64,000 nt of DNA, from contig CAVTSX010000010.1 of NCBI GenBank assembly GCA_963737425.1, forward strand, positions 1,254,869-1,318,868, given 5' to 3'. Below are positions 1-7,910 of the stretch, piece by piece. Position 1 is the first letter of the stretch. Every line of letters starts with the position of its first letter. This stretch comes from DASXRA01 sp963737425 (GTDB lineage: Bacteria; Actinomycetota; Actinomycetes; Mycobacteriales; Jatrophihabitantaceae). The translations under genes were made by a program, and so were the position numbers. The notes under the pieces were generated by a model, which saw only the letters and a program-made list of their open reading frames with translations, was not told where the DNA came from and ran no database searches.

Positions 1-99
1 GTTGCGCGCCAGCGCTTCGTCGACCGCCCACCGCAGCGCAGACTCCGTGCCGGGTGATTCGTCGACGCCCATGACGACAGGTCGTTGGTCCTCTGACAT
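1..99 (-). CDS. Universal stress protein UspA family, N-terminal part
   Basis: Only the first 33 codons lie in the window; the gene runs off the left edge. They encode an N-terminus with VVMGVDESPGTESALRWAVDEAL, the first beta strand and helix of a UspA domain, where the Asp of VGVDES contacts ATP in nucleotide-binding members. The ATG at 97-99 follows a strong AGGAGG ribosome site, which fixes the start. It is divergent from the DUF779 gene at 338, and a DosR-like box lies between them at 232-251. Two further usp genes lie at 8953-10294, so it probably belongs to the same low-oxygen/stress set. Confidence 0.85.
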   Translation of the reverse strand, partial: MSEDQRPVVMGVDESPGTESALRWAVDEALARN

Positions 100-231
100 C
101 GATCCTCCTCGCTAGGCCCGGCGGCAGTCGAGAGATCCAACCTGCCGCGACGTAGGCATGGCCAAATCGGAGGAACCGCCCGTGACGTTCCGAGTTGGCG
201 ATTCGATCCTCGCGCTGGTCGTGAGCGGGCC

Positions 232-251
232 ACAGGGCCTTAGGTCCCGAC
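232..251. promoter_or_regulatory. DosR-like operator between divergent usp and DUF779 genes
   Basis: The palindrome GGGCC-TTA-GGTCCC matches about 14 of 20 positions of the published mycobacterial DosR/DevR consensus TTSGGGACTWWAGTCCCSAA. It lies 133 bp upstream of the usp start at 99 and 87 bp upstream of the start at 338, so it could serve either gene. The function is inferred from similarity to the consensus and from the other boxes in the island. Confidence 0.5.
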
Positions 252-337
252 CGATGGCGACGAATGCCGCTGGCACCCGCATCGTCTGCCCCATCAGGCT
301 GGACATACGACAAGGCACGTTTCAGACGGGGGACGCA

Positions 338-745
338 ATGTCGATGGAGTACCGGGCGCATTCAGCCGCGGTGTCGCGGATGCCGCACATCGTGGCCTCG
401 GCGAAGGCAGCGGCGAACCTAGCCGATCTGTGTCGCGCCCATGGCCCACAGGTGATCCTGCTCGCCAACTCGTGCGGCACGGTCAGGGTCGCGAGAGTCC
501 GCTCACGGCCAGGATTCAGGCCTCACGAGTACGAGGTGCTCATCGGCCGGGTAATGGATTGCCCGGTATACGCCGACACCCGCCAGTTACCGCAGCGCCC
601 GTTCGACACGATCGTTCTCGACGTGGGCTGGCGCTCCGGCGATACCGCCTCTGCCGATCAGGACCCGCACTTCGTCACCCGCCCCGAGTCCCAGGCCGAG
701 CGGCAGCAGCGCATCTTCTCCGACCAGGCCCGCAGGCAGCGCTAG
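338..745 (+). CDS. DUF779-like protein
   Basis: The predicted protein has 135 residues. The stretch from PHIVASAKAAANL through LRAHGPQVILL, HEYEVLIGRV and FDTIVLDVGW follows the layout of DUF779 proteins, small proteins of unknown function often found beside aldehyde dehydrogenases. The SGGCCDGS-type cysteine motif of the family is degraded here to NSCGT, so any metal or redox role tied to those cysteines may be lost. An in-frame start at 158 would give 195 residues, but the extra part has no family similarity. The ATG at 338 follows GGGGGAC, so I chose it. The C-terminal 35 residues are polar and look disordered. A DosR-like box lies upstream. No aldehyde dehydrogenase is visible nearby. Confidence 0.6.
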   Translation: MSMEYRAHSAAVSRMPHIVASAKAAANLADLCRAHGPQVILLANSCGTVRVARVRSRPGFRPHEYEVLIGRVMDCPVYADTRQLPQRPFDTIVLDVGWRSGDTASADQDPHFVTRPESQAERQQRIFSDQARRQR

Positions 746-1018
746 TCGCAAGTCGGACGTTCAGTTGCACATGTCGGCGCCCGGATGCACGCTCGCCAGC
801 TTCTCGTCGGGCGCTGGCAGCCTGGTCGTCCTTGGTCGGCTCACTGTGTTCGGGCTAGCAAGCTGTTCCTGGCGGGTCGGGGTCGGAGTTGCTCAGGCAT
901 CGGGAAAGCGCTGCCGGCTGCGGGGAGCACAGCATGCCCGCGAAGACTCAAGATCAACCGTCGGCTCGAGGACGTCGCTACTCGCGGAGCTCGGTCAGAA
1001 GGGGGGGCGGGTCCGGGT

Positions 1019-1046
1019 TGAACCGCCCCGGCGTGTCCGGAGGCTC
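1019..1046 (+). repeat. IS3-family left terminal inverted repeat
   Basis: This 28-bp repeat begins TGAACCGCCCCGGC and differs from its partner at 2323-2350 at three positions. It lies 29 bp upstream of the orfA start and is expected to be the transposase binding and cleavage site. Confidence 0.9.
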
Positions 1047-1075
1047 CAGTTGTTGAGAAGGAGTAGCTGGAAGCC

Positions 1076-1405
1076 ATGTCACGTCACGGGAGCAACTACC
1101 CGCGTGAGCTGCGGGAGCGTGCGGTGCGGATGGTCGCCGAGGTCAAGGGCGATTACCCGTCGGAGTGGGCGGCGATCGGTGCGGTCGCCTCGAAGCTCGG
1201 TATCGGCAGCACGGAGACGCTGCGCAAGTGGGTGCGGCAGGCCGAAGTGGACGCCGGTGAGAGGTCGGGTCTGAGCAGCGACGAGCGGACCGAGATCAAG
1301 GCGCTCAAGCGCGAGGTCGCCGAGCTGCGTCGGGCGAATGAGATCCTCAAGGCTGCATCGAGTTTCTTCGCGGCGGAGCTCGACCGCCCACAGAGGTTCT
1401 GGTGA
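1076..1405 (+). CDS. IS3-family transposase OrfA
   Basis: OrfA has 109 residues. The N-terminal part (about 5-60) is the helix-turn-helix that binds the terminal repeats (RELRERAVRMV, then GSTETLRKWVRQAE). Residues 68-98 form the leucine-zipper-like coiled coil of IS3 OrfA (EIKALKREVAELRRANEILK). A GAAGGAG ribosome site precedes the ATG. The stop overlaps the GTG of orfB (GTGA). No A6G slippery run is visible at the junction, so coupled re-initiation is as likely as the -1 frameshift usual in IS3. Confidence 0.93.
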   Translation: MSRHGSNYPRELRERAVRMVAEVKGDYPSEWAAIGAVASKLGIGSTETLRKWVRQAEVDAGERSGLSSDERTEIKALKREVAELRRANEILKAASSFFAAELDRPQRFW

Positions 1406-2304
1406 GGTTCATCGACGCCCACAAGGGCCGGTTCGGGGTCGCGCCGATCTGTCGCGTGCTGTGCGAGCACGGGATCACGATCGCCCCGTCCACCTACTAC
1501 GACGCCAAGTCCCGACCGCCGTCGAAGCGCAGCCTGCGCGACGAAGAACTGAAGATCGAGATTGCCCGCGTGCATCGGGACAACTTCGGCGTCTACGGGC
1601 CGCGCAAGGTGTGGTTGCAGCTCAACCGGGAGGGCATCGAGGTAGCCCGCTGCACCGTCGAGCGGTTGATGCAATCCCTTGGCCTGCAAGGGATTCGGCG
1701 CGGCAAGAAGTGGAAGACGACCACACCGGCCCCGGCCGCCGAGCGGCCGGTGGACCTGGTCAAGCGGCAGTTCAACCCGCTGCGACCGAACGCGTTGTGG
1801 GTCGCGGACTTCACGTATGTCGCGACCTGGGCCGGGGTGGTCTACGTCGCCTTCGTCATCGACGCCTACGCCCGTCGCATCCTGGGCTGGCGGGCGGCGA
1901 CGAGCATGCGCACCCAGTTGGTACTCGACGCACTGGAGCAGGCCGTGTGGGTCCGTCGCCGCGAAGATGTGACCACGCTGTCCGGGCTGGTGCATCACAC
2001 CGACGCCGGCTCGCAATACACGTCGATCGCGTTCACCGAACGCCTCGCCGCCGTAGGCGTCACACCCTCGATCGGCACCGTCGGCGATGCATTCGACAAC
2101 GCCTTGGCCGAGACGGTGATCGGCCTGTACAAGTCAGAGTTGATCAATCCGCAGCGGCCGTGGAAGACGGTCGATCAAGTCGAGATCGCCACCCTCCACT
2201 ACATCGACTGGTTCAACAACCGACGCCTCTACGAGGAGAACGGCGACATCCCGCCGGTCGAACTGGAGCAGGCCTACTACCGTCAATACCGGCCCTCAGC
2301 CTGA
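1402..2304 (+). CDS. IS3-family transposase OrfB, DDE integrase
   Basis: OrfB has 300 residues and starts at a GTG that overlaps the orfA stop. An N-terminal HTH_21-like part (GVYGPRKVWLQL) is followed by the rve catalytic core with the DDE triad: D in WVADFTYV, D in HHTDAGSQY and E in NALAETVIGLYKSE, 35 residues on, plus the K/R expected seven residues after E. The C-terminal FNNRRLYEENGDIPPVE matches the family end. With OrfA it forms the OrfAB transposase that makes the circular IS3 intermediate. All key residues are present, so it is probably active. Confidence 0.95.
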   Translation: MRFIDAHKGRFGVAPICRVLCEHGITIAPSTYYDAKSRPPSKRSLRDEELKIEIARVHRDNFGVYGPRKVWLQLNREGIEVARCTVERLMQSLGLQGIRRGKKWKTTTPAPAAERPVDLVKRQFNPLRPNALWVADFTYVATWAGVVYVAFVIDAYARRILGWRAATSMRTQLVLDALEQAVWVRRREDVTTLSGLVHHTDAGSQYTSIAFTERLAAVGVTPSIGTVGDAFDNALAETVIGLYKSELINPQRPWKTVDQVEIATLHYIDWFNNRRLYEENGDIPPVELEQAYYRQYRPSA

Positions 2305-3677
2305 AGCCGGTTCCACCAAACCGAGTCTCCGGAAAAGCCGGGGCGGTTCAGGTCGCCTGCTGTGGTTTGGGTTGGGCTGGTGTCGCGGGGTAGGTGGGGT
2401 GGTCGTGTTTCGTAGTGGTGGGTGGTGGGGCTGGTCCAGCGGTAGCTGCCGTTGGTCTGTCGGTTCAGGGTCCAGTCGGTCTCGTGTTTGAGTCGGTGGT
2501 GGCGTTTGCAGAGTGGTTGCAGGTTTTCGGGGTTGGTGTTTCCGCCTTTGTTGTAGGGGATGCGGTGGTCGAGTTCGCAGCGGGCGGCGTTTCGTGAGCA
2601 TCCAGGGAAGGTGCAGGTTTGGTCGCGGGCGATGACGTATTCGGCGAGATTCTTGGGTGGTCGGTAGGTGGTGTGTCCGTAGTCGAGCAGGTGCCCGGTG
2701 GCGGGTTCGGTGAGGAGCCGCCGCCAGGTGCCGGTGTCGTCAGCGGCCAGGCGGCGGGCCACACTCGCGGGGATGGGTCCGTGCTCGGCCAGTTCGCCGG
2801 CCTGCTCATCCAACCCGAGCAAGGTCGACGCCGCGACGGTGACCTGGATCGAGGGCCGCATCCCCTGTGCCTTCGGCAGCAGCGGGTCGTGCAACGCCGC
2901 GACGCCTAAATCCACCAGGGCGTCGGCGCGGCGCTGATCGGCGGTGCGCGGATCAGTGGCGGAGGTGACCGAAGCGAGCGCATCCACTGCCGTCATGACC
3001 GCGGCGGCACCTTCAGCGGGAAGGAGGGCCCACAGTTCGGCCATGCCGTCATCCCGGGCAGTCACGCACACGCGGCGTTCGGTCATCGCCTGCGCGCGCT
3101 GTTCTTCGACCCGGGCCGGGTTCAGCGCGTGTACCGCGCGGCGCAGCGAGCGTTTGAACTCGGCCAGCGTCTGCCCACCCGCACGGCGCAGCACCCGCTC
3201 CTCCACCGCCGAGGCAACGTCAGAGTCAAGCCCGTAGGTGGCTTCGGCGAGAGTCATCGCGTGCAGGTAGCTGATCCGGCCCCGGCGCAACGCCCGCCCC
3301 GTCTCAGCCAACGTCCCGGTCAAGGTTTCCGCGACGGCCAGGCGGCGTTGCGCGGTCACCGCCGACAGCCGCAACGCACACCCGACCTCTTCGCGCACCC
3401 ACCGATCCTCCGACGAGTCATCAGCGGCCATTGCGGCCAGGACCTGAGCCTGCACTCCGGAAAGCCACGCCAGGTGCCGCTCCAACGCGACCAGCGCATC
3501 GACCCGCCCACCATTCGACAACCCAGCCAGGTCGAGCACCGACAACGCCGCCACCGCCTCCGGACCCGGCGCTTCAGCCGCGAGCCACGCTGCCGCCTGA
3601 TCAGGATCGTCGGTGATCTCCGCGAGACTCAACGGCGGCGGCGCAGTGGGCGGCTGCCACTCGTCCATCTCGAACAT
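2283..3677 (-). CDS. DUF222/HNH endonuclease (13E12 type), C-terminus replaced by IS sequence
   Basis: The predicted protein has 464 residues. It has an N-terminal DUF222 helical domain (about 20-330) and a C-terminal HNH domain with C-x4-C (TCTFPGC), ELDHRIPY, N in PENLQP and CKRHHRLKH, the full Zn/Mg finger of this actinobacterial family. Its role is unknown; copies are abundant and often mobile or repeated. I chose the ATG at 3675-3677 because a TAGACT -10 box lies eight bases upstream, which fits a leaderless transcript; the upstream GTG at 3707 falls inside that promoter. The IS3 element inserted after Gly-Asp near the end, so the last 22 residues are read from the IS right end. The native end would have been 12 other residues (PDPPPLLTELRE) and a stop at 978-980. 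The HNH core is untouched, so activity may survive. Confidence 0.85.
   Translation of the reverse strand: MFEMDEWQPPTAPPPLSLAEITDDPDQAAAWLAAEAPGPEAVAALSVLDLAGLSNGGRVDALVALERHLAWLSGVQAQVLAAMAADDSSEDRWVREEVGCALRLSAVTAQRRLAVAETLTGTLAETGRALRRGRISYLHAMTLAEATYGLDSDVASAVEERVLRRAGGQTLAEFKRSLRRAVHALNPARVEEQRAQAMTERRVCVTARDDGMAELWALLPAEGAAAVMTAVDALASVTSATDPRTADQRRADALVDLGVAALHDPLLPKAQGMRPSIQVTVAASTLLGLDEQAGELAEHGPIPASVARRLAADDTGTWRRLLTEPATGHLLDYGHTTYRPPKNLAEYVIARDQTCTFPGCSRNAARCELDHRIPYNKGGNTNPENLQPLCKRHHRLKHETDWTLNRQTNGSYRWTSPTTHHYETRPPHLPRDTSPTQTTAGDLNRPGFSGDSVWWNRLQAEGRY
2323..2350 (-). repeat. IS3-family right terminal inverted repeat
   Basis: This is the inverted partner of 1019-1046 and matches it at 25 of 28 positions. 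It overlaps the fused reading frame that now ends the DUF222/HNH gene. The GGT copy at 2351-2353 follows directly. Confidence 0.9.
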
Positions 3678-3684
3678 GCGTGCG

Positions 3685-3714
3685 AGTCTACCGTAACGGA
3701 TGATCACACGTCGA
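3685..3714 (-). promoter_or_regulatory. Leaderless promoter of the DUF222/HNH gene
   Basis: On the minus strand TCGACG (-35, 3709-3714) and TAGACT (-10, 3685-3690) are separated by 18 bp. The predicted first transcribed base falls at or next to the ATG at 3677, and no ribosome site is present. Leaderless mRNAs are common in actinobacteria. Confidence 0.5.
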
Positions 3715-3831
3715 GCCCAGAATCACCTTATCCGAAAAGGACTTCCAGCATGGCAGACGGCGTCCCAGGACACAGGCCCTGCGCAGTATGGCGGGGCGGG
3801 CCCACGGAATCGGCCCCTCACGGCCGCGGGG

Positions 3832-4190
3832 TCAGGCTGACCGGGTGCGCAGACGATTCGACGCCGACATCTCGTCGCGGCGCTTGATGCCCAGCATCAT
3901 CTTGCGCATCATCGCGAAGTCGCCGAACTCGATCAGGATTATCGTCAGCAGTGCTGACGGTCTTGCCCGGTACCGCTGCTTGATCCGGTGACCAGCCGGG
4001 TCGAGCCGCCGGTCATCGACCGCAACGCCATGCCAGGCCGAGTCGTCCTTTGCCGAGACGATCACGCCGGGCGGTTAGGCCTCGGTGACAACGAACGAGG
4101 TCGGCGAATAGGCCATCGGTGCCGCGACGTCACCACGGCGAACGTGCTGCCACTGCGGCAGAATCTCCGCCGCGCTGGGCCTGCCTAGTG
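3832..4190 (-). pseudogene. SRPBCC-like protein remnant with an internal stop
   Basis: One minus-strand frame reads SAAEILPQWQHVRRGDV, continues to SFVVTEA, meets a TAA at 4075-4077, and goes on in the same frame with PPGVIVSAKDDSAWHG and then LIEFGDFAMMRKMMLGIKRR to a TGA at 3832. The pattern (PEWQ, a central D-S-W segment, a C-terminal MxRxMLxGI helix) resembles actinobacterial SRPBCC/polyketide-cyclase-like proteins, from memory of the family. The N-terminal half is missing and a nonsense codon splits the rest. The rest of 3715-4244 shows no gene. The family name is a tentative recognition; the broken frame is seen directly. Confidence 0.5.
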
Positions 4191-4244
4191 TAAGCTGGCG
4201 CGCCGGCAACTCACCTGCACCACTACCGATCGAGTGCGGAACGA

Positions 4245-5084
4245 CTAGAGCGTCGCGGCGTGGTCGGGCACGGCCCGGTACAGATCACGGGGCGGGCGCG
4301 TGTAGTTGGTCGCCGACGGCCGCGGCGGCAGTTCGAGCTTGTGCGGCTTCACGCGCTCGTACGGAACGGTCGAGAGCAGGTGCGCGATCATGTTGACGCG
4401 CGCCCTGCGCTTGTCGTCGGCCTCGACGACGTACCACGGTGACTCCGTGGTGTCGGTGTGCACGAACATCTCGTCCTTGGCGCGCGAGTAATCCTCCCAG
4501 CGGCGGATCGACTCGATGTCCATGGGCGAAAGCTTCCACCCGCGCATCGGATCGTCCTGACGAGAGCGGAACCGTCGCTCCTGCTCCTCGTCGCTGACCG
4601 AGAACCAGTACTTGCGCAACAGGATCCCGTCGTCGATCAGCAGCCGCTCGAACACCGGACACTGGGCGAGGAATCGCCGGTACTCGTCCGGGGTGCAGAA
4701 GCCCATGACCCGCTCGACCCCGCCGCGGTTGTACCAGGAGCGGTCCATCAGCGCGATCTCGCCGGCGGCCGGCAGATGCTCCACGTAGCGCTGGAAATAC
4801 CACTGGGTGCGCTGGCGCTCGGTCGGCGAAGGCAGCGCCACGATGCGAGCCACCCGCGCATTGAGGTACTGCGTGACTCGCCTGATCGTGCTGCCCTTGC
4901 CGGCGGCGTCACGACCCTCGAAGATCACGACAATTCGCGCGCCGGACGCACGAACCCATTCCTGCATGGCGACGAGTTCGGTCTGCAGGCGCAGCAGTTC
5001 CTTCTCGTAGACACTTCGTCCCAGTCGCGGTGGAACTGCGTCGTCGTGGTGCTGGCTGCCCTTGTGCGTGCTGTCCTTGGGCAT
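4245..5084 (-). CDS. ppk2: Polyphosphate kinase 2 (PPK2)
   Basis: The protein has 279 residues, normal for a single-domain PPK2. These cytoplasmic enzymes transfer phosphate between polyphosphate and nucleotides, usually making GTP or ATP from polyP. Visible motifs are Walker A GRDAAGKG (57-64), the lid-side DRSWYNR (114-120), and the C-terminal WKLSPMDIESIRRWEDYSRAKDEMF with DDKRRARVN, all typical of class I PPK2. It starts one base after the stop of the Pat-like gene and so shares its transcript and probable DosR-type control. Polyphosphate as a phosphagen fits energy-limited dormancy. Whether it prefers ADP or GDP cannot be told from sequence. Confidence 0.93.
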   Translation of the reverse strand: MPKDSTHKGSQHHDDAVPPRLGRSVYEKELLRLQTELVAMQEWVRASGARIVVIFEGRDAAGKGSTIRRVTQYLNARVARIVALPSPTERQRTQWYFQRYVEHLPAAGEIALMDRSWYNRGGVERVMGFCTPDEYRRFLAQCPVFERLLIDDGILLRKYWFSVSDEEQERRFRSRQDDPMRGWKLSPMDIESIRRWEDYSRAKDEMFVHTDTTESPWYVVEADDKRRARVNMIAHLLSTVPYERVKPHKLELPPRPSATNYTRPPRDLYRAVPDHAATL

Positions 5085-5085
5085 G

Positions 5086-7758
5086 TCAGTCTCGTAGCTG
5101 CCGCAGTACCGGGTCGGCCGTCGCAGGAGCGCCGGCTATGCGCACCTTCGCATCGACGACGACGAGATCCTCGCCCGAGCAGATAACCGGGTTGAGATCG
5201 AGCTCGGCAACCTCGGGCAGATCCTCAGCCAGTGCGGCGAGCCGCAGGACCAGCTCGCGCACCGCCGGCCGCGACACGACCGGACGCCCGCGATATCCGT
5301 CGAGCAGTGGCGCGGTGCGCATGCCGGCGATCATCTGATCGGCGTCCTGGATGGTGATCGGCGCGAGGCGGAACTGGCGATCAGCAATCATGTCGGCCAG
5401 TACACCACCCGCGCCCAGCATCAGCACAGGACCGAACTGCGGGTCCTGCAGGACGCCGGCGATCAGCTCGGTGCCACCGCTCGGTGCCATCGGCTGTATC
5501 AGGACTTGCGACGCGGCCGAGCCCGCGGCGTGCACCGCATCGAATGCGAGCCGCAACTGCTGCTCGTCGGCGATGCCGAGGCGCACGCCCCCGACGTCGG
5601 TCTTGTGCACGGCGCCACCGGCCAGTTTCACCGCGACGGGGTAGCCCAACTCCTCCGCCGCGCGAACGGCGTCGTCGATCTCGCTCACGACTCGCTGCGG
5701 ACACATCCGGACGCCGTACCTGATCAGCAGCCGGGCGACGTCCTCAGGGCCGAGCCAACCTTCGGCGATGGCCAGCAGATCCGTCACGAGCGCCCGGGCG
5801 CCTTCGGCGTCGATGCCTTCCGGACGCGCGGGCTCACCGAGCGGGGCGGTTGCACCGCGCGCGTAGCGCCACGCATAGCCCATCGCCGCGGCGGCCGGCT
5901 CGGGAAACTGGAAGACCGGGAGCATCCGGTCACCGTCTGGCACCGGTACGAAGCGCGCCGCTCCGCCGACATGGGTGATGGCAACCAGCTTGTCCGAACC
6001 CGCTGCTGCTGCCGCGATCGCCGCGATCACGTCCTCGGGATCGGCCACCAGCGTCTCGGTGAACACGGTGAGCACCATGTCGACCTCGTCGGAGGCGAGC
6101 GCGATGCGCACCGCCTCGCCGGACTCGCTTGCCTGCGCGGCCGCGCCGAGGTCGACGGGGTTCTTGCATGAAGCCGCAGACGGAACGGCGTCGCGAATCT
6201 GCGTGGTTGTCGCATCGTCGAGTTCGACCACCGTCAGCCCGGCGGCCTCTGCGGCGTCCGCGGCGAGGATTCCAGGACCTCCCGAGTTGCCGACGATCGC
6301 GACGCGGGGGCCCGAAGCAAGGGGCTGGTCGGTCAGCACGCGCGCCACGTCGAGCATCTGCTCCATCGTGTCGACCCGCAGCACGCCGGCCTGCGCGAAC
6401 ATGGCGTCGACGACGGCGTCCGACGATGCGGCGGCTGCGGTGTGCGACTGCCCGGCTCGCTGTCCGGCCACCGAACGTCCCGCCTTGATGGCGATGATCG
6501 GCTTGTGACGCGAGACGCGCTTCGCGATACGCGAGAACTTGCGCGGATTGCCGAACGATTCCAGGTACAGGGCGATCACGGCTGTGCGCTCGTCACGCTC
6601 CCAGGCGAGCAGCAGGTCGTTACCGCTGATGTCGGCCTTGTTCCCCACCGACACGAACTGCGACACGCCGAGCCCGGATCGTTTCGCTCCCAGCAGCACC
6701 GCTACGCCGAGCGCGCCGGACTGCGACACCAGGCCGAGCTTGCCGGGGTTTCTCGGTAGCGAGGCGAACGTGGCGTTGAGCCGCACCGCCGGATCGGTGT
6801 TGATCAGGCCCAGGCAGTTGGGGCCGATCACACGCATGTCGTACTGCCGGGCGACCGCGAGCATCTCGTGCTGCAGCGCCTTGCCGTCCTCACCGGTTTC
6901 GCCGAATCCGGAGCTGATCATCAGGATGCCGCGGGCGCCGCGCTCACCACAGGCGCGAACGACGTCGAGGACAGCCGGCGCGGGTACCGCCACGATCGCC
7001 AGATCCGGTGCTTCCGGCAGATCCAGCGGCGAGGCGACCGCTGGCATGCCGAGCACCCGGTCGTGCTTCGGGTTGACGACGTGCACGCTGCCGGTGAAAC
7101 CGCCGGCAAGGATGTTGCGCAGCAGCTCGTGCCCGATGGACTTGGGCCGGACGCTCGCGCCGATCACGGCGACCGATCGCGGGGCGAGCAGCGGGCGCAG
7201 GCTCGCTGCATCCGCTACGCGTTCGCGGTCGTCGATGGCGGCAACCACACGCGTGCTGGCTTCGAGGTCGAAGCTGAGCCGGACGACGCCGTATTCCAGA
7301 CGGGTCTTGACGTCGAAGCCCAGGTGGCGCACGACTCGGATCATCCCGGCGTTCTCGGCAAGAACCTCCGCGACGAACCGGTGGATGCGCTGCTGGCGCG
7401 CAATGCTCGCCAGATGCTCGATCAGCAGCGTGCCGATGCCGACGTTGTGCTCGCGATCGTCGATCAGCAGGGCGATCTCGGCCGATTGCCTGCAGAGTCG
7501 CTCGTAGGCAGCCACCCCGACGACCTCGCCGCCGATCAGCGCGACCAGCACCTGATGTTCGACACTCGCCGGGCGCAGCAGCCGCTCGACGTAGGCGTCC
7601 GCCGCGTGCCGGCTCAGCGTGAAGAAGCGATAGAAGATGGATTGGTCAGACGCCCGCGCGTTGAGCGCCAGCAGGGCCTTGCGGTCGTCGGCCTGGGCCG
7701 GCCGGATGTGTACCAGTCCACCGTCGGCGCGCACGGCGACGACATCATTGCCCACCAT
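5086..7758 (-). CDS. GNAT-NDP-forming acyl-CoA synthetase fusion, protein acetyltransferase Pat type
   Basis: The predicted protein has 890 residues. Residues 16-165 form a GNAT domain with the acetyl-CoA loop REHNVGIGT (102-110). From about 187 come the CoA-binding Rossmann domain (SVAVIGAS), the succinyl-CoA-synthetase-like ligase domains (IGPNCLGLIN, SQSGALG) and a C-terminal ATP-grasp domain (VAVKLAGGAVHKTDVGGVRLG). The GNAT-first order is the one known in actinobacterial lysine acetyltransferases; enterobacterial Pat has the reverse. Such proteins acetylate acyl-CoA synthetases and other targets. I set the start at ATG 7756-7758; an open frame extends 93 codons further but crosses the operator region and has no similarity. 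The phospho-His of true ADP-forming synthetases is not evident, so the C-terminal part is probably regulatory. Two DosR-like boxes precede the gene, and ppk2 follows after one base. Confidence 0.9.
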   Translation of the reverse strand: MVGNDVVAVRADGGLVHIRPAQADDRKALLALNARASDQSIFYRFFTLSRHAADAYVERLLRPASVEHQVLVALIGGEVVGVAAYERLCRQSAEIALLIDDREHNVGIGTLLIEHLASIARQQRIHRFVAEVLAENAGMIRVVRHLGFDVKTRLEYGVVRLSFDLEASTRVVAAIDDRERVADAASLRPLLAPRSVAVIGASVRPKSIGHELLRNILAGGFTGSVHVVNPKHDRVLGMPAVASPLDLPEAPDLAIVAVPAPAVLDVVRACGERGARGILMISSGFGETGEDGKALQHEMLAVARQYDMRVIGPNCLGLINTDPAVRLNATFASLPRNPGKLGLVSQSGALGVAVLLGAKRSGLGVSQFVSVGNKADISGNDLLLAWERDERTAVIALYLESFGNPRKFSRIAKRVSRHKPIIAIKAGRSVAGQRAGQSHTAAAASSDAVVDAMFAQAGVLRVDTMEQMLDVARVLTDQPLASGPRVAIVGNSGGPGILAADAAEAAGLTVVELDDATTTQIRDAVPSAASCKNPVDLGAAAQASESGEAVRIALASDEVDMVLTVFTETLVADPEDVIAAIAAAAAGSDKLVAITHVGGAARFVPVPDGDRMLPVFQFPEPAAAAMGYAWRYARGATAPLGEPARPEGIDAEGARALVTDLLAIAEGWLGPEDVARLLIRYGVRMCPQRVVSEIDDAVRAAEELGYPVAVKLAGGAVHKTDVGGVRLGIADEQQLRLAFDAVHAAGSAASQVLIQPMAPSGGTELIAGVLQDPQFGPVLMLGAGGVLADMIADRQFRLAPITIQDADQMIAGMRTAPLLDGYRGRPVVSRPAVRELVLRLAALAEDLPEVAELDLNPVICSGEDLVVVDAKVRIAGAPATADPVLRQLRD

Positions 7759-7790
7759 CTGTCCAGCGTCGCGAACACCACAGGGAAAAG

Positions 7791-7810
7791 GCAGAGACCA
7801 ACGGCCCGAA
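7791..7810 (-). promoter_or_regulatory. DosR-like operator, proximal to pat
   Basis: Read on the minus strand this is TTCGGGCCGTTGGTCTCTGC, which matches 13 of 20 positions of the DosR consensus, including the whole left half-site TTCGGG. It lies 33 bp upstream of the pat start. A second, similar box lies at 7833-7852, 42 bp away centre to centre (four helical turns). Confidence 0.5.
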
Positions 7811-7832
7811 CCAGGGTGACTGGGAGCTGCGG

Positions 7833-7852
7833 ATCGGGACGTTGGCCTCTGG
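7833..7852 (+). promoter_or_regulatory. DosR-like operator, distal to pat
   Basis: The sequence ATCGGGACGTTGGCCTCTGG matches 12 of 20 consensus positions with a perfect GGGAC half-site. It closely resembles the box at 10470-10489 (CGGGACGTT core). It lies in the 152-bp gap between gap and pat. Confidence 0.45.
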
Positions 7853-7910
7853 TAGGGCGCCGAACAGTGCCGCCCGTGCGCAGGCACGGTAAGCTGCTCG
7901 GCCGTTCGGT

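Larger units (their letters stand above)
1016..2353 (+). mobile_element. Complete IS3-family insertion sequence with GGT target duplication
   Basis: The element itself spans 1019-2350 (1332 bp). The left terminal repeat (1019-1046) and right terminal repeat (2323-2350, inverted) start with TGAACCGCCCCGGC and agree at 25 of 28 positions. Flanking GGT at 1016-1018 and 2351-2353 is the 3-bp target duplication typical of IS3. It carries orfA and orfB in the usual arrangement with all catalytic residues, so it looks intact and fairly recent. It interrupts the 3' end of the DUF222/HNH gene on the other strand: removing the IS and one GGT restores an open frame that ends at the TAG at 978-980. Confidence 0.95.

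Noticed and set aside
1381..1410. Programmed -1 frameshift between IS orfA and orfB
   Set aside because: No A6G or similar slippery run is visible; the GTGA overlap is enough for coupled re-initiation, so I do not claim frameshifting.
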